From: Streptomyces sp. NRRL B-3428
GTDB taxonomy: Bacteria; Actinomycetota; Actinomycetes; Streptomycetales; Streptomycetaceae
DNA length: 64,000 nucleotides
Direction: 5' to 3'
NCBI GenBank assembly: GCA_000721375.1
Contig: JOGW01000002.1
Coordinates: forward strand, 744,001-808,000
In this document: positions 7,747 to 16,425 of the stretch, one piece after another
How positions within the stretch are numbered: position 1 is the stretch's first letter
Layout of the letters: every line of letters begins with the position of its first letter
Translations under genes and position numbers: made by a program
Notes under the pieces: model-generated
Told to the model about the DNA's origin: nothing
Database searches by the model: none
Seen by the model: only the letters and a program-made list of their open reading frames with translations

Positions 7747-8657
7747 GCGGCACGTGGACGGGCGGCATGCTGACCGCGATGACCGCCGTACTGGGGGCGG
7801 TGTTCGGTCTCGGCGCGGTGGCCATCGCGTACGGCCTGCGACACCGACCTGAGCCCGAGCAGCAGACGGGCGCATCGTGGGCCCTACGGCTACGCGAGCG
7901 GCTTCCCCAAGGGTGGACGACGCGCCGGGTGGTGATCGCCGTGGTGGCCGGTGTGGTGGCGGGGGCGCTGACTACGTGGCCGGTGGCGGCAGTCCTCACG
8001 GCGGTGGGGGTGCTCACACTGCCCGGGCTGCTGGGTCCCGACCGACAGGCGGCGGAACGTACCGAGCGGATGGAAGCCCTCGCCACCTGGACGGAGATGC
8101 TGCGCGACACACTGTCCGCAGCGGCCGGCTTGGAGCAAGCGGTCCTGGCGACCGCGGACATCGCCCCGGCCGCACTCGAGCGCGAGCTGGGCGAACTGGC
8201 CGCCTCAGTACGCGTCGGACGCCCGCTCCCCGCCGCCCTGCATGCTTTCGCCGACGCCGCGGACGACCCTCTCGCCGATGTGGTGGTCGCAGCCCTGGTG
8301 GCCGCTGCCGAACAGCAGGCCGCCCAACTCGGACCTCTGCTCGGCGAATTGGCGGACTCCGTGCGGGAACAGGTCGCCATGCGTCAGCGCATCGACGCCG
8401 GACGGGCCAGCGTCCGCACCGGGGTGCGGGTCACTGTGATTGTCACCCTCGGCATGGTGGCCGGACTCTTGCTCATCAACCGCACCTACCTGGAGCCCTT
8501 CGGAACCTGGACCGGACAGCTCGTACTCGCCGCCGTGGGCGCGTTGTTCGCCGCCAGCTTCAGCTACCTCGCCACGATCAGCGGCGTCGACGAACCCGTA
8601 CGGCTGATCAAGCCGACCACCGATCCGAGTGGCTCGGTACAAGGAGGTCCGTCGTGA
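7743..8657 (+). CDS. tadB: TadB-like type II/IV secretion membrane protein
   Basis: 304 residues. Transmembrane segments lie at the N-terminus (about 10-30), at about 60-95 (two helices) and at the C-terminus (two helices, RVTVIVTLGMVAGLLLINRT onward). The middle cytoplasmic part is the T2SSF/GspF domain, with the TWTEMLRDTLSAAAGLEQAV and DDPLADVVVAALVAAAEQ helices typical of TadB. It forms the inner-membrane platform on which TadA works. It starts within the tadA stop (ATGA) and ends sharing GTGA with tadC. Confidence 0.85.
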   Translation: MSGTWTGGMLTAMTAVLGAVFGLGAVAIAYGLRHRPEPEQQTGASWALRLRERLPQGWTTRRVVIAVVAGVVAGALTTWPVAAVLTAVGVLTLPGLLGPDRQAAERTERMEALATWTEMLRDTLSAAAGLEQAVLATADIAPAALERELGELAASVRVGRPLPAALHAFADAADDPLADVVVAALVAAAEQQAAQLGPLLGELADSVREQVAMRQRIDAGRASVRTGVRVTVIVTLGMVAGLLLINRTYLEPFGTWTGQLVLAAVGALFAASFSYLATISGVDEPVRLIKPTTDPSGSVQGGPS

Positions 8658-9553
8658 TGGTGATGCTGCTCGGAGCCCTCTTCGGTGCGGGTCTCACCGC
8701 CCTCGCTTACGGCCTGCGGCCACCCCGGCCCGCCCTCGCCGAGATCCTTGCCACGCTCGACACGCCCTCACAACCCGCCGATTCACGTACGAAGGACAGC
8801 GAGAGCACGGAGTGGGCGACGCGCCTCGGTCTCCGGGCCGTCCCGCTGGTACGCGCCCTCGGCCTCCCCACGTCCGGCTTGCGCACAGACCTGGCCGTGT
8901 GCGGAACCGCCGTGGACAGGCACCTCGCCGGCAAGGCCGCCTGCGCGATCGCCGGCCTGCTGACACCTTGGGTCGCGGCTCTGCTGCTGAGTCTGGGAGC
9001 GGGCATCGAGGTCGGCTGGTGGGTGCCGTCGGCCGGATCTCTCGCGCTGGCGGTGGTGCTGTTCTTCGCCCCGGACGTGAGCGTACGCAAGGAGGCCGTT
9101 CGCCGGCGTCGGCAGATGCGGCACACGCTGAGCCTCGTCCTCGACCTCACGGTGATCGCGCTCGCGGGCGGTGCGGGCGTACAACAGGCGCTGGGACAGG
9201 CGGTGGCCTCGCCCGCCGGCTGGGCTGCGGGCAAACTGCGGCACGCGCTGCACATCGCGGAGCTGACCCGCACCAGTCCTTGGCCTCATCTCGGCGAGCT
9301 CGGGCGGCAGTTGGCGGTGGCCGATCTGACGGAGCTCGCCTCCACCCTCGGCCTGGCGGGCAGCGAGGGCGCGAAGATCCGCGGCTCGCTCGCCGCCAAG
9401 GCGCGCGCGATGCGGCGGCGCCGGATCTCGGAGGCCGACGGTGCGGCGCAGGCGAACACCGAGCGGATGGCAATGCCCGTGGTCGGTCTGTTCGCCGCAT
9501 TCCTCCTGCTCATCGGCTATCCGGCGCTGGCGCACGTGATGTCCGTCGCTTGA
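8654..9553 (+). CDS. tadC: TadC-like type II/IV secretion membrane protein
   Basis: 299 residues with an N-terminal hydrophobic helix, a central pair of membrane helices (about 100-140), a GspF-type cytoplasmic domain (MRHTLSLVLDLTVIALAGGA, then LHIAELTRTSPWPHLGELGR) and a final membrane helix VVGLFAAFLLLIGYPAL. It is the partner of TadB in the pilus platform. An AAGGAGG site at 8641-8647 serves the GTG at 8654; the ATG one codon on is also possible. It is the last gene of the tightly coupled tadZABC block, before a short gap to the pilin. Confidence 0.85.
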   Translation: MMVMLLGALFGAGLTALAYGLRPPRPALAEILATLDTPSQPADSRTKDSESTEWATRLGLRAVPLVRALGLPTSGLRTDLAVCGTAVDRHLAGKAACAIAGLLTPWVAALLLSLGAGIEVGWWVPSAGSLALAVVLFFAPDVSVRKEAVRRRRQMRHTLSLVLDLTVIALAGGAGVQQALGQAVASPAGWAAGKLRHALHIAELTRTSPWPHLGELGRQLAVADLTELASTLGLAGSEGAKIRGSLAAKARAMRRRRISEADGAAQANTERMAMPVVGLFAAFLLLIGYPALAHVMSVA

Positions 9554-9637
9554 TCCCCACTGCAGCGGTCCGAACTTCGGGTCCGACCGCGAACACGAGA
9601 AGTGCATCCACTCATCGAACCGAAGAGAGCGCTCGTG

Positions 9638-9832
9638 ATGAACCACCTGGACACCCTGGCCCGGCTCGCCCGCGCCCACCTCACCGAGATCCGGGAACGG
9701 ACCCGCAGAGACGACGGCTACACCACCGAAACCATCATCGTCACTGCACTCCTCGTGATCCTCGGCCTGACCGTGGTCGGCATCATCGTCGCCAAGGTCA
9801 CCGCCAAGGCAAACGGCATCGACCTCGGCTGA
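9638..9832 (+). CDS. Flp-type pilin
   Basis: 64-residue prepilin: a basic leader (about 30 residues, RTRRDDG) and a hydrophobic helix TIIVTALLVILGLTVVGIIV. The presumed processing site follows the Gly in DDGYTTE, leaving Tyr at +1 and Glu at +4, whereas classical Flp pilins have Glu at +5. Such small pilins are the major subunit of Tad pili. ATG 9638 is preferred over the upstream GTG 9602 because the latter only adds a non-signal segment. A prepilin peptidase gene was not found in the window, so one encoded elsewhere would be needed. Confidence 0.75.
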   Translation: MNHLDTLARLARAHLTEIRERTRRDDGYTTETIIVTALLVILGLTVVGIIVAKVTAKANGIDLG

Positions 9833-9834
9833 CC

Positions 9835-10260
9835 ATGACCACCGTCTGGCGGCGATACCTTCGACGACTGCGCGAGGACCGCGGGGCAGTGACCACGCAG
9901 CTCGTCCTCGTCGTGCCGGTTCTGCTGTTGATCGCGCTGCTCGTCGTGCAGTTCGCGCTGCTCTGGCACGGTCGGCACATCGCGCAGTACGGCGCCCAGC
10001 GAGCGCTCGCTGCGGCCCGCGCCGAGGACGGCACCGCAGCGGGCGGCGAGGCACAGGGTCGTCAGTCTCTTGCGGCACTCGGCAGCCGCGTAGTGACCGA
10101 TGCATCGGTGAGCGTGCAGCGCGGACAGGAAGTGACAACCGTACGGGTGCAGGGAACGGTGATGGCGGTGCTCCCGATCCCGGGTCTTCCTCTGCACGCG
10201 ACGGCGGTGGTCTCAGGGCCCACCGAGCGGTTGACCGACCCGGCCGGAGGTGCGCCATGA
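9835..10260 (+). CDS. TadE-like pseudopilin
   Basis: 141 residues with the TadE pattern: a short basic N-terminus (RRLREDRGAVTTQLVLVVPV, with the processing-type Gly-Ala before a hydrophobic helix of about 22 residues), then GRHIAQYGAQRALAAARAED and a small soluble domain. TadE proteins are minor pseudopilins needed for pilus assembly. The ATG lies 2 bases after the flp stop and the gene ends in an ATGA overlap with the next pseudopilin. It is the first of three consecutive genes of this plan. Confidence 0.8.
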   Translation: MTTVWRRYLRRLREDRGAVTTQLVLVVPVLLLIALLVVQFALLWHGRHIAQYGAQRALAAARAEDGTAAGGEAQGRQSLAALGSRVVTDASVSVQRGQEVTTVRVQGTVMAVLPIPGLPLHATAVVSGPTERLTDPAGGAP

Positions 10261-10685
10261 AGCAGCCCGATGCGGGTGGTGAGAGCGATCGCGGTTCAGC
10301 AGCCGTCGAACTGGTCTTGGTCACACCGCTGCTCGTCATGCTGCTCCTGGTGGTGGTCGCCTTCGGACGGCTCGCCGACGCCCGCCTGATCGTTGCCGAC
10401 GCCGCCCACCAGGCCGCCCGGGCCGCCTCCCTGGCGCGCACCGAGCAGGACGCCCGCGCGGAGGCGGAACGCGCTGCACGGACCGCACTCGGCGCGGCGG
10501 GCAAAGCCTGCGGCCGGCCTCACGTACAGGTGTCCACCGCAGGCCTGCGACCGGGAGCGAGCGTGACGGCACGCGTCACCTGCACCACAGCGCTGGGAGA
10601 CCTCACGCTCACCCGGATGCCCGGGCAGATGACCATCGAAGGTGAGGCGCTCTCCGTGATCGACACGTATCGGAGCAGCCCATGA
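10257..10685 (+). CDS. TadE-family protein (second)
   Basis: 142 residues. The motif DRGSAAVELVLVTPLLVML is the canonical TadE N-terminus, with Glu at the fifth position after the processing Gly. The helix is followed by LADARLIVADAAHQAARAAS, then a small domain with two Cys (GKACGRP and VTCTTA) able to form a disulphide. It overlaps both neighbours by ATGA. Assignment as a minor pilin/pseudopilin is from motif and context. Confidence 0.85.
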   Translation: MKQPDAGGESDRGSAAVELVLVTPLLVMLLLVVVAFGRLADARLIVADAAHQAARAASLARTEQDARAEAERAARTALGAAGKACGRPHVQVSTAGLRPGASVTARVTCTTALGDLTLTRMPGQMTIEGEALSVIDTYRSSP

Positions 10686-11131
10686 AACAGCGGTTGCGCG
10701 TCCACCTGTTCGCCATTCAGGGCAAGTTGGCTTCTGGAGATGATCGCGGGCAGGTGACGGCGTTCGTCGTGTGCATCTTCGCTGCCCTCTGGCTGCTGGC
10801 CGCGATCGTCGTAGACGGCGGCCTCGCCTTGGCCGGCAAGGCCCGCGCACTGGACGTGGCGCAGGAGGCCGCCCGCACCGGCGCCCAGCAGATCGACGTC
10901 GCACAGTTGCGGGGCAAAGGGGAAGTGCGACTTCTGTACGCGGACGCGGCCAGGGCAGCTCGGACGCATGTCGCCGCCGCAGGCGACAGAGCGAACGTCA
11001 CGGTCGAGGGTGACGCGGTGACCGTGCGAGTCACTCATGTCCAGCCCACGCAGATCCTTTCCCTGATCGGTGTAGACGCGATCACTGTGCGCGCCACCGG
11101 GAGCGCACACGCCGAACAAGCCACCGGATAG
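10682..11131 (+). CDS. TadE/TadG-like pilus assembly protein (third)
   Basis: 149 residues with DDRGQVTAFVVCIFAALWLLAA as the pseudopilin-type helix and VVDGGLALAGKARALDVAQEAAR after it, as in TadG N-terminal (Flp/Fap) domains. The remaining domain is a short alternating beta/alpha segment, far shorter than classical TadG with its VWA part. Coupled to the preceding gene by ATGA. It completes the pseudopilin set; a 51-base gap then separates it from the LysM-SARP gene. Confidence 0.75.
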   Translation: MKQRLRVHLFAIQGKLASGDDRGQVTAFVVCIFAALWLLAAIVVDGGLALAGKARALDVAQEAARTGAQQIDVAQLRGKGEVRLLYADAARAARTHVAAAGDRANVTVEGDAVTVRVTHVQPTQILSLIGVDAITVRATGSAHAEQATG

Positions 11132-11182
11132 AGCCGGATACCGCCTGGCCTCACCTGCGGACCTCGTCGAACAGGAGCGGGC

Positions 11183-13972
11183 ATGAAGCATCCACTCGGG
11201 CTGCGGCACCGACTCGCCGCGGCCGTCACCGCGTGCGCCATGCTGCTCGTCACGCTCACCCTGCTCGCCGGGATTCCGTCCGTACTGTGGCGGGCCACCG
11301 GCGTGCCCTGGCCCGACCACGTCCACTCACTGTCCGAGCTCGGCGATCGGCTCATGCAGCCGGTCACCGATCCACTCGTGCTCGAAGTGCTGGCGCTGAT
11401 CGGCTGGGTGAGCTGGTCGGTGTTCGCCGCCACCGTCGTACGAGAAGTCCTCTGGTACGCGGCCCACTTGCAGCAGTTGGTACGGGACCGCCAGGCCCAT
11501 GAGGCGCATGTCGCGACCGTGTCACTCAAAGGCTCCCTGGCGGCGCTGTGCATCGGCACGCTGGTGTTGTCCCTGCTCAGCCTGTGGCGTCCGCAGGCCG
11601 CCCACGCGCACCAGGCATCGACTGGCGGCGAGTTGAGGCCTCACACCGCCTCGTCGGCGCCCGCCGTGCCCGGCCCGGCTTCAGTCTCCGAAGCGGCAAC
11701 TGCTCAGTACGCCGACACTGCACACGGACCGTCGTGCCCTGCCCAGTCGACGGCCTCGGTCGCGGGCGGGCAGGTCCGGCACGTCGAGTACGTCGTGGGG
11801 GCCGGGGACACCCTGTGGGACATCGCCCGCACGCATCTGGGCGACGGCATCCGGTGGCCGCGGATCTATCACCTCAACAAGGAACGCGTCCAAGACGACG
11901 GGCAACGGCTCGTCGACCCAGACGTGATCCTTCCTGGCTGGCGGCTGACGCTACCCCTCTCGAAGGCCACCCCTCCTGCGCCCTCGCTTCCGGCCCCAGA
12001 AGGGGCCGAACCGCCTCCCAACTCCTCAGGTCCCACAGCACCTCCCGCGCCGGCGCCCTCCCCTTCTCCGGAGACCGACTCCCACGGACGTGCCCGCGAC
12101 GAGGCCGAACAGCATGCCCGGAACCGCCCCGTGGCAGAGGGGAAGGTGGCCGCATCGCGCGGTCCGGAGGCTATCGATCTGGGGACCGCCGGCCTCGTAG
12201 GCATCACGGCGGCGGCCGGTCTGCTCGCAGCCCGCCGCTACTGGCACCTCCACCAGCAGCGGCGACGCAAAGTCGGTGATGAGGCGCCGTTGCCGACCTT
12301 GAGCCCGCACATCGGCACGGCCGCACGCGCAGCGCACGCTGCCGCCCTGCTTCGCCGACCGGATCCCGACCCTCTCGTCACTCGCCGTAAGCCCCCTCAG
12401 CCGCCAAAGGAGCGCGGCAGCGTCACCATCGGCGTCCGCGACGACTCAGAAGTCCCGATCGATGAACTGGCCGTCCCCGGTGGCTGCTTGTGGACCGGGC
12501 CCGGGGCCGAGGGCGCGGCTCGCGCACTGCTGATCGGCATCCTCACCGCAGCCGAACGCCTGCGCCCCGGGCCCCCTCGGGTTACCGCCATGGTCACCCG
12601 GGATGTCGCCGACATTCTGGCGCCTTGGATGCCGGACTCATTCTCGGCGCTTGCTCAGTACGAGAACGCTGCCGACGCCATCCGCGCTGCCGAGCAGCAC
12701 CTCCTCGCCCATGCCCACCACGCCGACGCCGAGGGCCCTGAGGAACCGGGTACTGGCCTCGCCCCAGGCCATCTGGTTCTGATCGTCAACCCGGAGCCGG
12801 CACACCAAGGGCAGCTTCAGAACCTCGCCGCCCGCAGCCGCCCCGGCATGCTGACCGTGCTCACCCTCTCCCCGCTGCCCGGAACAAGCCGGTGGGACAT
12901 TGCCGTCGACGGAACCACCGCCATCGGCGGCGCAGATGATGCTCAACTCTCCGGCAGCATGCGACTGTTCCACCTCACCGCCGAAGCCGGACGCGACATG
13001 GGCGACTTCCTGCTGACCGCTCACGGTCGGCGCCCGCGCTCCCGTGCCCTGAACACCGCAGCCCCAGCCGCACGTTCGGCACGCCGACCGGAAAAGGAGA
13101 CTGACGAAGCGGACGACTCCGGGGCTCTCGCTGCCCCACTCGCGGCAGAGGTCCGCCGTATTCCGCCAACACGCCCCACACAGGCCAAGGCGGTACGCCT
13201 GCACGCGCTCGGCCCCATCACCCTGTACGTACGCGGCAGACAAGACCCGGTCGGCACGAATATGCGGCCCGAGGCCAGAGAATTCCTGGCCCTGCTCGCC
13301 GCCCATCCCTCCGGTCTCCTCGCCTCGGACATCACCGAGAACCTCCAACTCGACGAGCTGAACGCCGCCACAGCGCTGAAGAATCTCCGCCGTGCCGTAC
13401 GGCGCACACTGCGCGACGCCAGCGGCATCGAACGAGCCGAGTTCGTCCTCCTGAACGGCGAGCACCACAGGCTCAACCCCGAGCACGTCGAATGCGACCT
13501 CGACGACTTCACCACCGCCCTGCGCGCCCAACGGCACCGAGCCGAGAGTGGAGAGGCGCCAGACGGGGATCTGGCGGCGGTACGTGCAGTGCTCGCCCAT
13601 TACCGAGGCCCGTTCGCCCACAACGCGGACTACCCGTGGGCCGACACCCTGCGCGAGCACTACGCGATGAAGGCCAGCGACCTGGTGCTCGGGCTGGCCC
13701 ACCGTATCCAGCACATCGCCCAGCCGACTCCTGGCCTGCGGGCCGCGGCGCTGGAACTGCTGGAGCACCTGTGCTCAATCCACCCCGAGCATGAGCGCCT
13801 CGCCCAGCAGGCCATCCGGATGCACCAGGCAGCCGGCCGCCATGACGCCGCGCGCCACACCTACGCACGTCTCCAGCGCCACCTCGCCGACCTCGGCCTC
13901 TCCCCCGAACCGGCCACCCGTGCTCTGCTGGCTACTCCCGTCGCCGCCCAAGCCCGCCGCCACGACCGGTGA
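11183..13972 (+). CDS. Membrane-anchored LysM and SARP/BTAD regulator protein of Tad locus
   Basis: 929 residues. Three N-terminal hydrophobic helices (about 11-35, 70-92, 115-138) precede a LysM domain at about 200-253 (YVVGAGDTLWDIARTHLGDG). A Pro-rich linker leads to a fourth helix at about 335-352 (TAGLVGITAAAGLLAARRYW), then a long cytoplasmic part ending in a winged-helix plus BTAD module (about 672-929). In the usual topology LysM would face the wall and the SARP-type DNA-binding/BTAD part the cytosol. LysM binds peptidoglycan glycans; BTAD is the tetratricopeptide-like activator domain of SARP regulators. An AGGAG site precedes the ATG. It closes the Tad operon and could sense the wall or pilus state; that is inference. 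Confidence 0.8.
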   Translation: MKHPLGLRHRLAAAVTACAMLLVTLTLLAGIPSVLWRATGVPWPDHVHSLSELGDRLMQPVTDPLVLEVLALIGWVSWSVFAATVVREVLWYAAHLQQLVRDRQAHEAHVATVSLKGSLAALCIGTLVLSLLSLWRPQAAHAHQASTGGELRPHTASSAPAVPGPASVSEAATAQYADTAHGPSCPAQSTASVAGGQVRHVEYVVGAGDTLWDIARTHLGDGIRWPRIYHLNKERVQDDGQRLVDPDVILPGWRLTLPLSKATPPAPSLPAPEGAEPPPNSSGPTAPPAPAPSPSPETDSHGRARDEAEQHARNRPVAEGKVAASRGPEAIDLGTAGLVGITAAAGLLAARRYWHLHQQRRRKVGDEAPLPTLSPHIGTAARAAHAAALLRRPDPDPLVTRRKPPQPPKERGSVTIGVRDDSEVPIDELAVPGGCLWTGPGAEGAARALLIGILTAAERLRPGPPRVTAMVTRDVADILAPWMPDSFSALAQYENAADAIRAAEQHLLAHAHHADAEGPEEPGTGLAPGHLVLIVNPEPAHQGQLQNLAARSRPGMLTVLTLSPLPGTSRWDIAVDGTTAIGGADDAQLSGSMRLFHLTAEAGRDMGDFLLTAHGRRPRSRALNTAAPAARSARRPEKETDEADDSGALAAPLAAEVRRIPPTRPTQAKAVRLHALGPITLYVRGRQDPVGTNMRPEAREFLALLAAHPSGLLASDITENLQLDELNAATALKNLRRAVRRTLRDASGIERAEFVLLNGEHHRLNPEHVECDLDDFTTALRAQRHRAESGEAPDGDLAAVRAVLAHYRGPFAHNADYPWADTLREHYAMKASDLVLGLAHRIQHIAQPTPGLRAAALELLEHLCSIHPEHERLAQQAIRMHQAAGRHDAARHTYARLQRHLADLGLSPEPATRALLATPVAAQARRHDR

Positions 13973-14735
13973 AGCAGCAGCTCACGGGGCCTGCGGTCCG
14001 CCGCAGGGCCGATGTCGTTTCCGGGGCCGCATCCAGGTCCGCATCCACAGACGCATCCGTACCCGCGCTTGGAAACGACGCCCCCAGCGGGCCGCCTACG
14101 CAGGTCGGGGCGGCTCCGAGCCAGCGGTGGGCGAGGGCGACTGTATATCGGTGCAGCAAGAGCATCCCGATCTACGTGATGCCGGCGGCCCGCCCCTCCC
14201 ACGCACCTATTCACCTGCCGTACGCGACCCGTTTCCTATTACCGATATCCACATGCTCAAGATTTCCCGATACGTCATGTCGGCCCCTCAATGACTGGGC
14301 CGCACACCAATGGAATAAGGCGGCACCTGGCGCAGCCATAGGTGCCGCCGGTGCCCGCGCCGCCGGTGCCCGCGCCGCCGGTGCCCGCGCCGCCGGTGCC
14401 CGCGCCGCCGGTGCCCGCGCCGCCGGTGCCCGCGCGGGGACTTCGGGCGGGGACTTCGGGCGGGTGTGCGGTTTGGGGCGGCGGGTTGCGGCCGGGGGTG
14501 GCTTGGTTTCGGTCGCCATTCCGGGACGGCTCGACCGTTTCGGTCGAGCATTTCGCGAATTCCCTAAGTTACGGTCGCGGATTTCGAGATATTCCAGCAT
14601 TATCAAGCCGGAATGCCGCTTCACACCACCCGCGCTGCGAGCTATATTTAAATTGTTCCCGAAAAGCGGGAGCAGGAATTCAAAAAGGCGGCCCGGCCGG
14701 TTAATTCCGAGGCGGGGTCGGGGAATAGGGAAAGG
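13973..14735. other. Long intergenic region with tandem repeat and AT-rich tail
   Basis: No convincing gene. The open frame running across on the + strand is mostly repeat-encoded Ala-Ala-Gly-Ala-Arg and mixed low-complexity sequence. After the tandem repeat lies a pair of copies of ACTTCGGGCGGGG (14440-14465), then a stretch from about 14560 to 14680 visibly richer in A and T than its surroundings. That stretch contains a small hairpin TCCCG-AAAAG-CGGGA (14657-14671). It ends at the start of the next gene, so a promoter or regulatory role is likely. Confidence 0.5.
14341..14434. repeat. 15-bp tandem repeat
   Basis: Five perfect head-to-tail copies of GGTGCCCGCGCCGCC from 14350 to 14424, flanked by a shortened copy on the left (14341-14349) and a 10-base partial copy on the right. 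The unit is a multiple of three, so any frame across it stays open. It looks like a minisatellite generated by slippage in GC-rich DNA; protein binding is possible but not shown. Confidence 0.9.
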
Positions 14736-15044
14736 GTGATTTCCGTGTGGGGTGTGGACGGGCAGGAGAAGAACGCGGTCGAGCTCAGGCAGTCTGACGC
14801 GCTGAACTGGATCGAGTTCGAAACGGTGTGTCTACCGGAATGGGTTGGGCTCGGGTTCGGTGAACTCGGCGACCCGGTCAAGATCGCCGGAATGCTGATG
14901 TCGGTCGAGACCAGCCACACGATGAGCCGCGCGTACTCCCGCGTGTACGTCAGCGTGACCGCGCCCGCCACCGGCAAGAAGGTTGAGATCATCTCGGTGC
15001 TCGGCTCGCACCGCACGGTCACGTTGACCGACGTGTCCGACTGA
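14736..15044 (+). CDS. Hypothetical small protein
   Basis: Unrecognised 102-residue protein without signal peptide or membrane helix. It has a beta-rich look (WIEFETVCLPEWVGLGFGEL, VYVSVTAPATGKKVEIISVL) and ends in VTLTDVSD. The GTG start is close behind a GGGAAAGG sequence; a second GTG 12 bases later would give a slightly shorter product. It stands alone between the AT-rich region and the AAA+ gene and may be the first gene of that block. No function can be inferred. Confidence 0.55.
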   Translation: MISVWGVDGQEKNAVELRQSDALNWIEFETVCLPEWVGLGFGELGDPVKIAGMLMSVETSHTMSRAYSRVYVSVTAPATGKKVEIISVLGSHRTVTLTDVSD

Positions 15045-15238
15045 CCGGGCCCAACTCCCCGGCGTCGCCCAGCCCGTGACCTGAAGTGCCGGGCGGCAGA
15101 ACATCCAAGACTTCTCCAGCCGTGCGTGAGCACCTCCGCCGGCACCCCCATGCCTGATCCCCAGCCGCTTCCGGCTGCGCGGGAACGGCACGCATCACCC
15201 CCGGATTTCTCCATTACGTATGGAAGGAGGGCGGAGCC

Positions 15239-16387
15239 ATGTCCACACCCACCCCCACACCGCCGAGTCCCGTCACGGCCGGAAAGGCCCGCCCGGGTGA
15301 ACTGCGGACCATGATCGCGCGAGTGCTCGCGGCGGAACCGCAGTCCCGGTTCACAGTCACCGAACTCTCCAAACGGCTGGGGCACTCGGGCGGGGCGGTC
15401 GGCAACGCCTGCGAAACCCTCGTCACCCGGGGCGCGGCGGATCGGGTCTGCGACAAACCCCGCACCTACCGCGCGACTTCAGCCACCGCCCAGCACACCG
15501 GCGCGCCACCCGGTCCGCCGGGCACCGCACCGCCTCCGGGGCCGACGAACAGCTCACCTCCGCCGCCGAGTCCGCCGCCGCCCGCCTCACGGCCGGGTCC
15601 GGTGCTGCGGCCCAACGGGCAGACCTACCATCCGCGTTCGCTGGCGAACCTGCCTGATGTCGAGGCGCTGCGGAGGCTACGCGAGGCGCAGGTGCCGGTG
15701 TTGTTGTACGGGCCGCCCGGCACTGGGAAGACCTCGCTGATCGAGGCCGCCTTCGACGACCTGATCACGGTCGCCGGGGACGGGGACACCACGGTCGGCG
15801 ACCTGGTCGGCGAATACACCCAAGACGCAGCCGGGGGCTACGAGTTCATCTACGGACCGCTCGTCACCGCCATGACCGAGGGCCGCGCGCTTCTGATCGA
15901 CGACGCCACCCTGATCTCCCCGAAAGTGTTGGCCGCGCTGTATCCGGCGATGGACGGCCGCCGCCAGATCCAGGTCAAGGCGCACAAGGGCGAGCCCATC
16001 ACGGCTGCCGACGGGTTCTACGTGATCGCCGGACACAACCCGGGCGTGCACGGCGCGGTCCTCACCGAGGCACTCGCCTCCCGGTTCAGCGTGCAGATCC
16101 AGGTGGGCTCCGACTACGACCTCGCCGCTGCGCTGAGCACCAACAAGACCGCCGTACGTGTGGCCCGCAACCTCGCCACCCTGCAGTTGGCGGGCGAGGT
16201 CGGCTGGGCGCCCCAGCTCCGCGAGCTGATCGCGTTCCAGAAGATCGCCCAAGTCCTCGGCGCACCGGCCGCGTTCGCGAACCTGATCGGCATCGCCCCG
16301 CTGGAGGACCGCGACCAGGTCGCGGAGATCGTCGCCAAGGCCACCGGTCACCCCACTCAAGCCCTCGCTCTGGGCCGCCAGCTCTGA
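15239..16387 (+). CDS. MoxR-like AAA+ ATPase with N-terminal winged helix
   Basis: 382 residues. Residues about 15-75 form a winged-helix domain (MIARVLAAEPQSRFTVTELS to KPRTYRAT), followed by a Pro-rich linker and a MoxR/CbbQ-type AAA+ module. The Walker A is GPPGTGKT at residues 158-165. The Walker B-like ALLIDDATLI carries Asp-Asp in place of the common Asp-Glu, and YVIAGHNPG is the sensor region. MoxR ATPases work with VWA-domain partners as chaperones that insert metal or remodel targets; the next gene encodes such a partner. An excellent GGAAGGAGGG site precedes the ATG. The same winged-helix type recurs in the gene at 22374-23105. Confidence 0.85.
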   Translation: MSTPTPTPPSPVTAGKARPGELRTMIARVLAAEPQSRFTVTELSKRLGHSGGAVGNACETLVTRGAADRVCDKPRTYRATSATAQHTGAPPGPPGTAPPPGPTNSSPPPPSPPPPASRPGPVLRPNGQTYHPRSLANLPDVEALRRLREAQVPVLLYGPPGTGKTSLIEAAFDDLITVAGDGDTTVGDLVGEYTQDAAGGYEFIYGPLVTAMTEGRALLIDDATLISPKVLAALYPAMDGRRQIQVKAHKGEPITAADGFYVIAGHNPGVHGAVLTEALASRFSVQIQVGSDYDLAAALSTNKTAVRVARNLATLQLAGEVGWAPQLRELIAFQKIAQVLGAPAAFANLIGIAPLEDRDQVAEIVAKATGHPTQALALGRQL

Positions 16388-16425
16388 ACCCCACCGCGCT
16401 CCGTGCCTCAGGAAGGGATCCGGTC

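Noticed and set aside
14341..14434. CRISPR-like array
   Set aside because: The copies are directly adjacent with no spacers, and no cas gene is nearby.
13969..14739. 256-residue frame over the tandem repeat
   Set aside because: No RBS or domain; most of its middle is the repeat translated as Ala-Ala-Gly-Ala-Arg.
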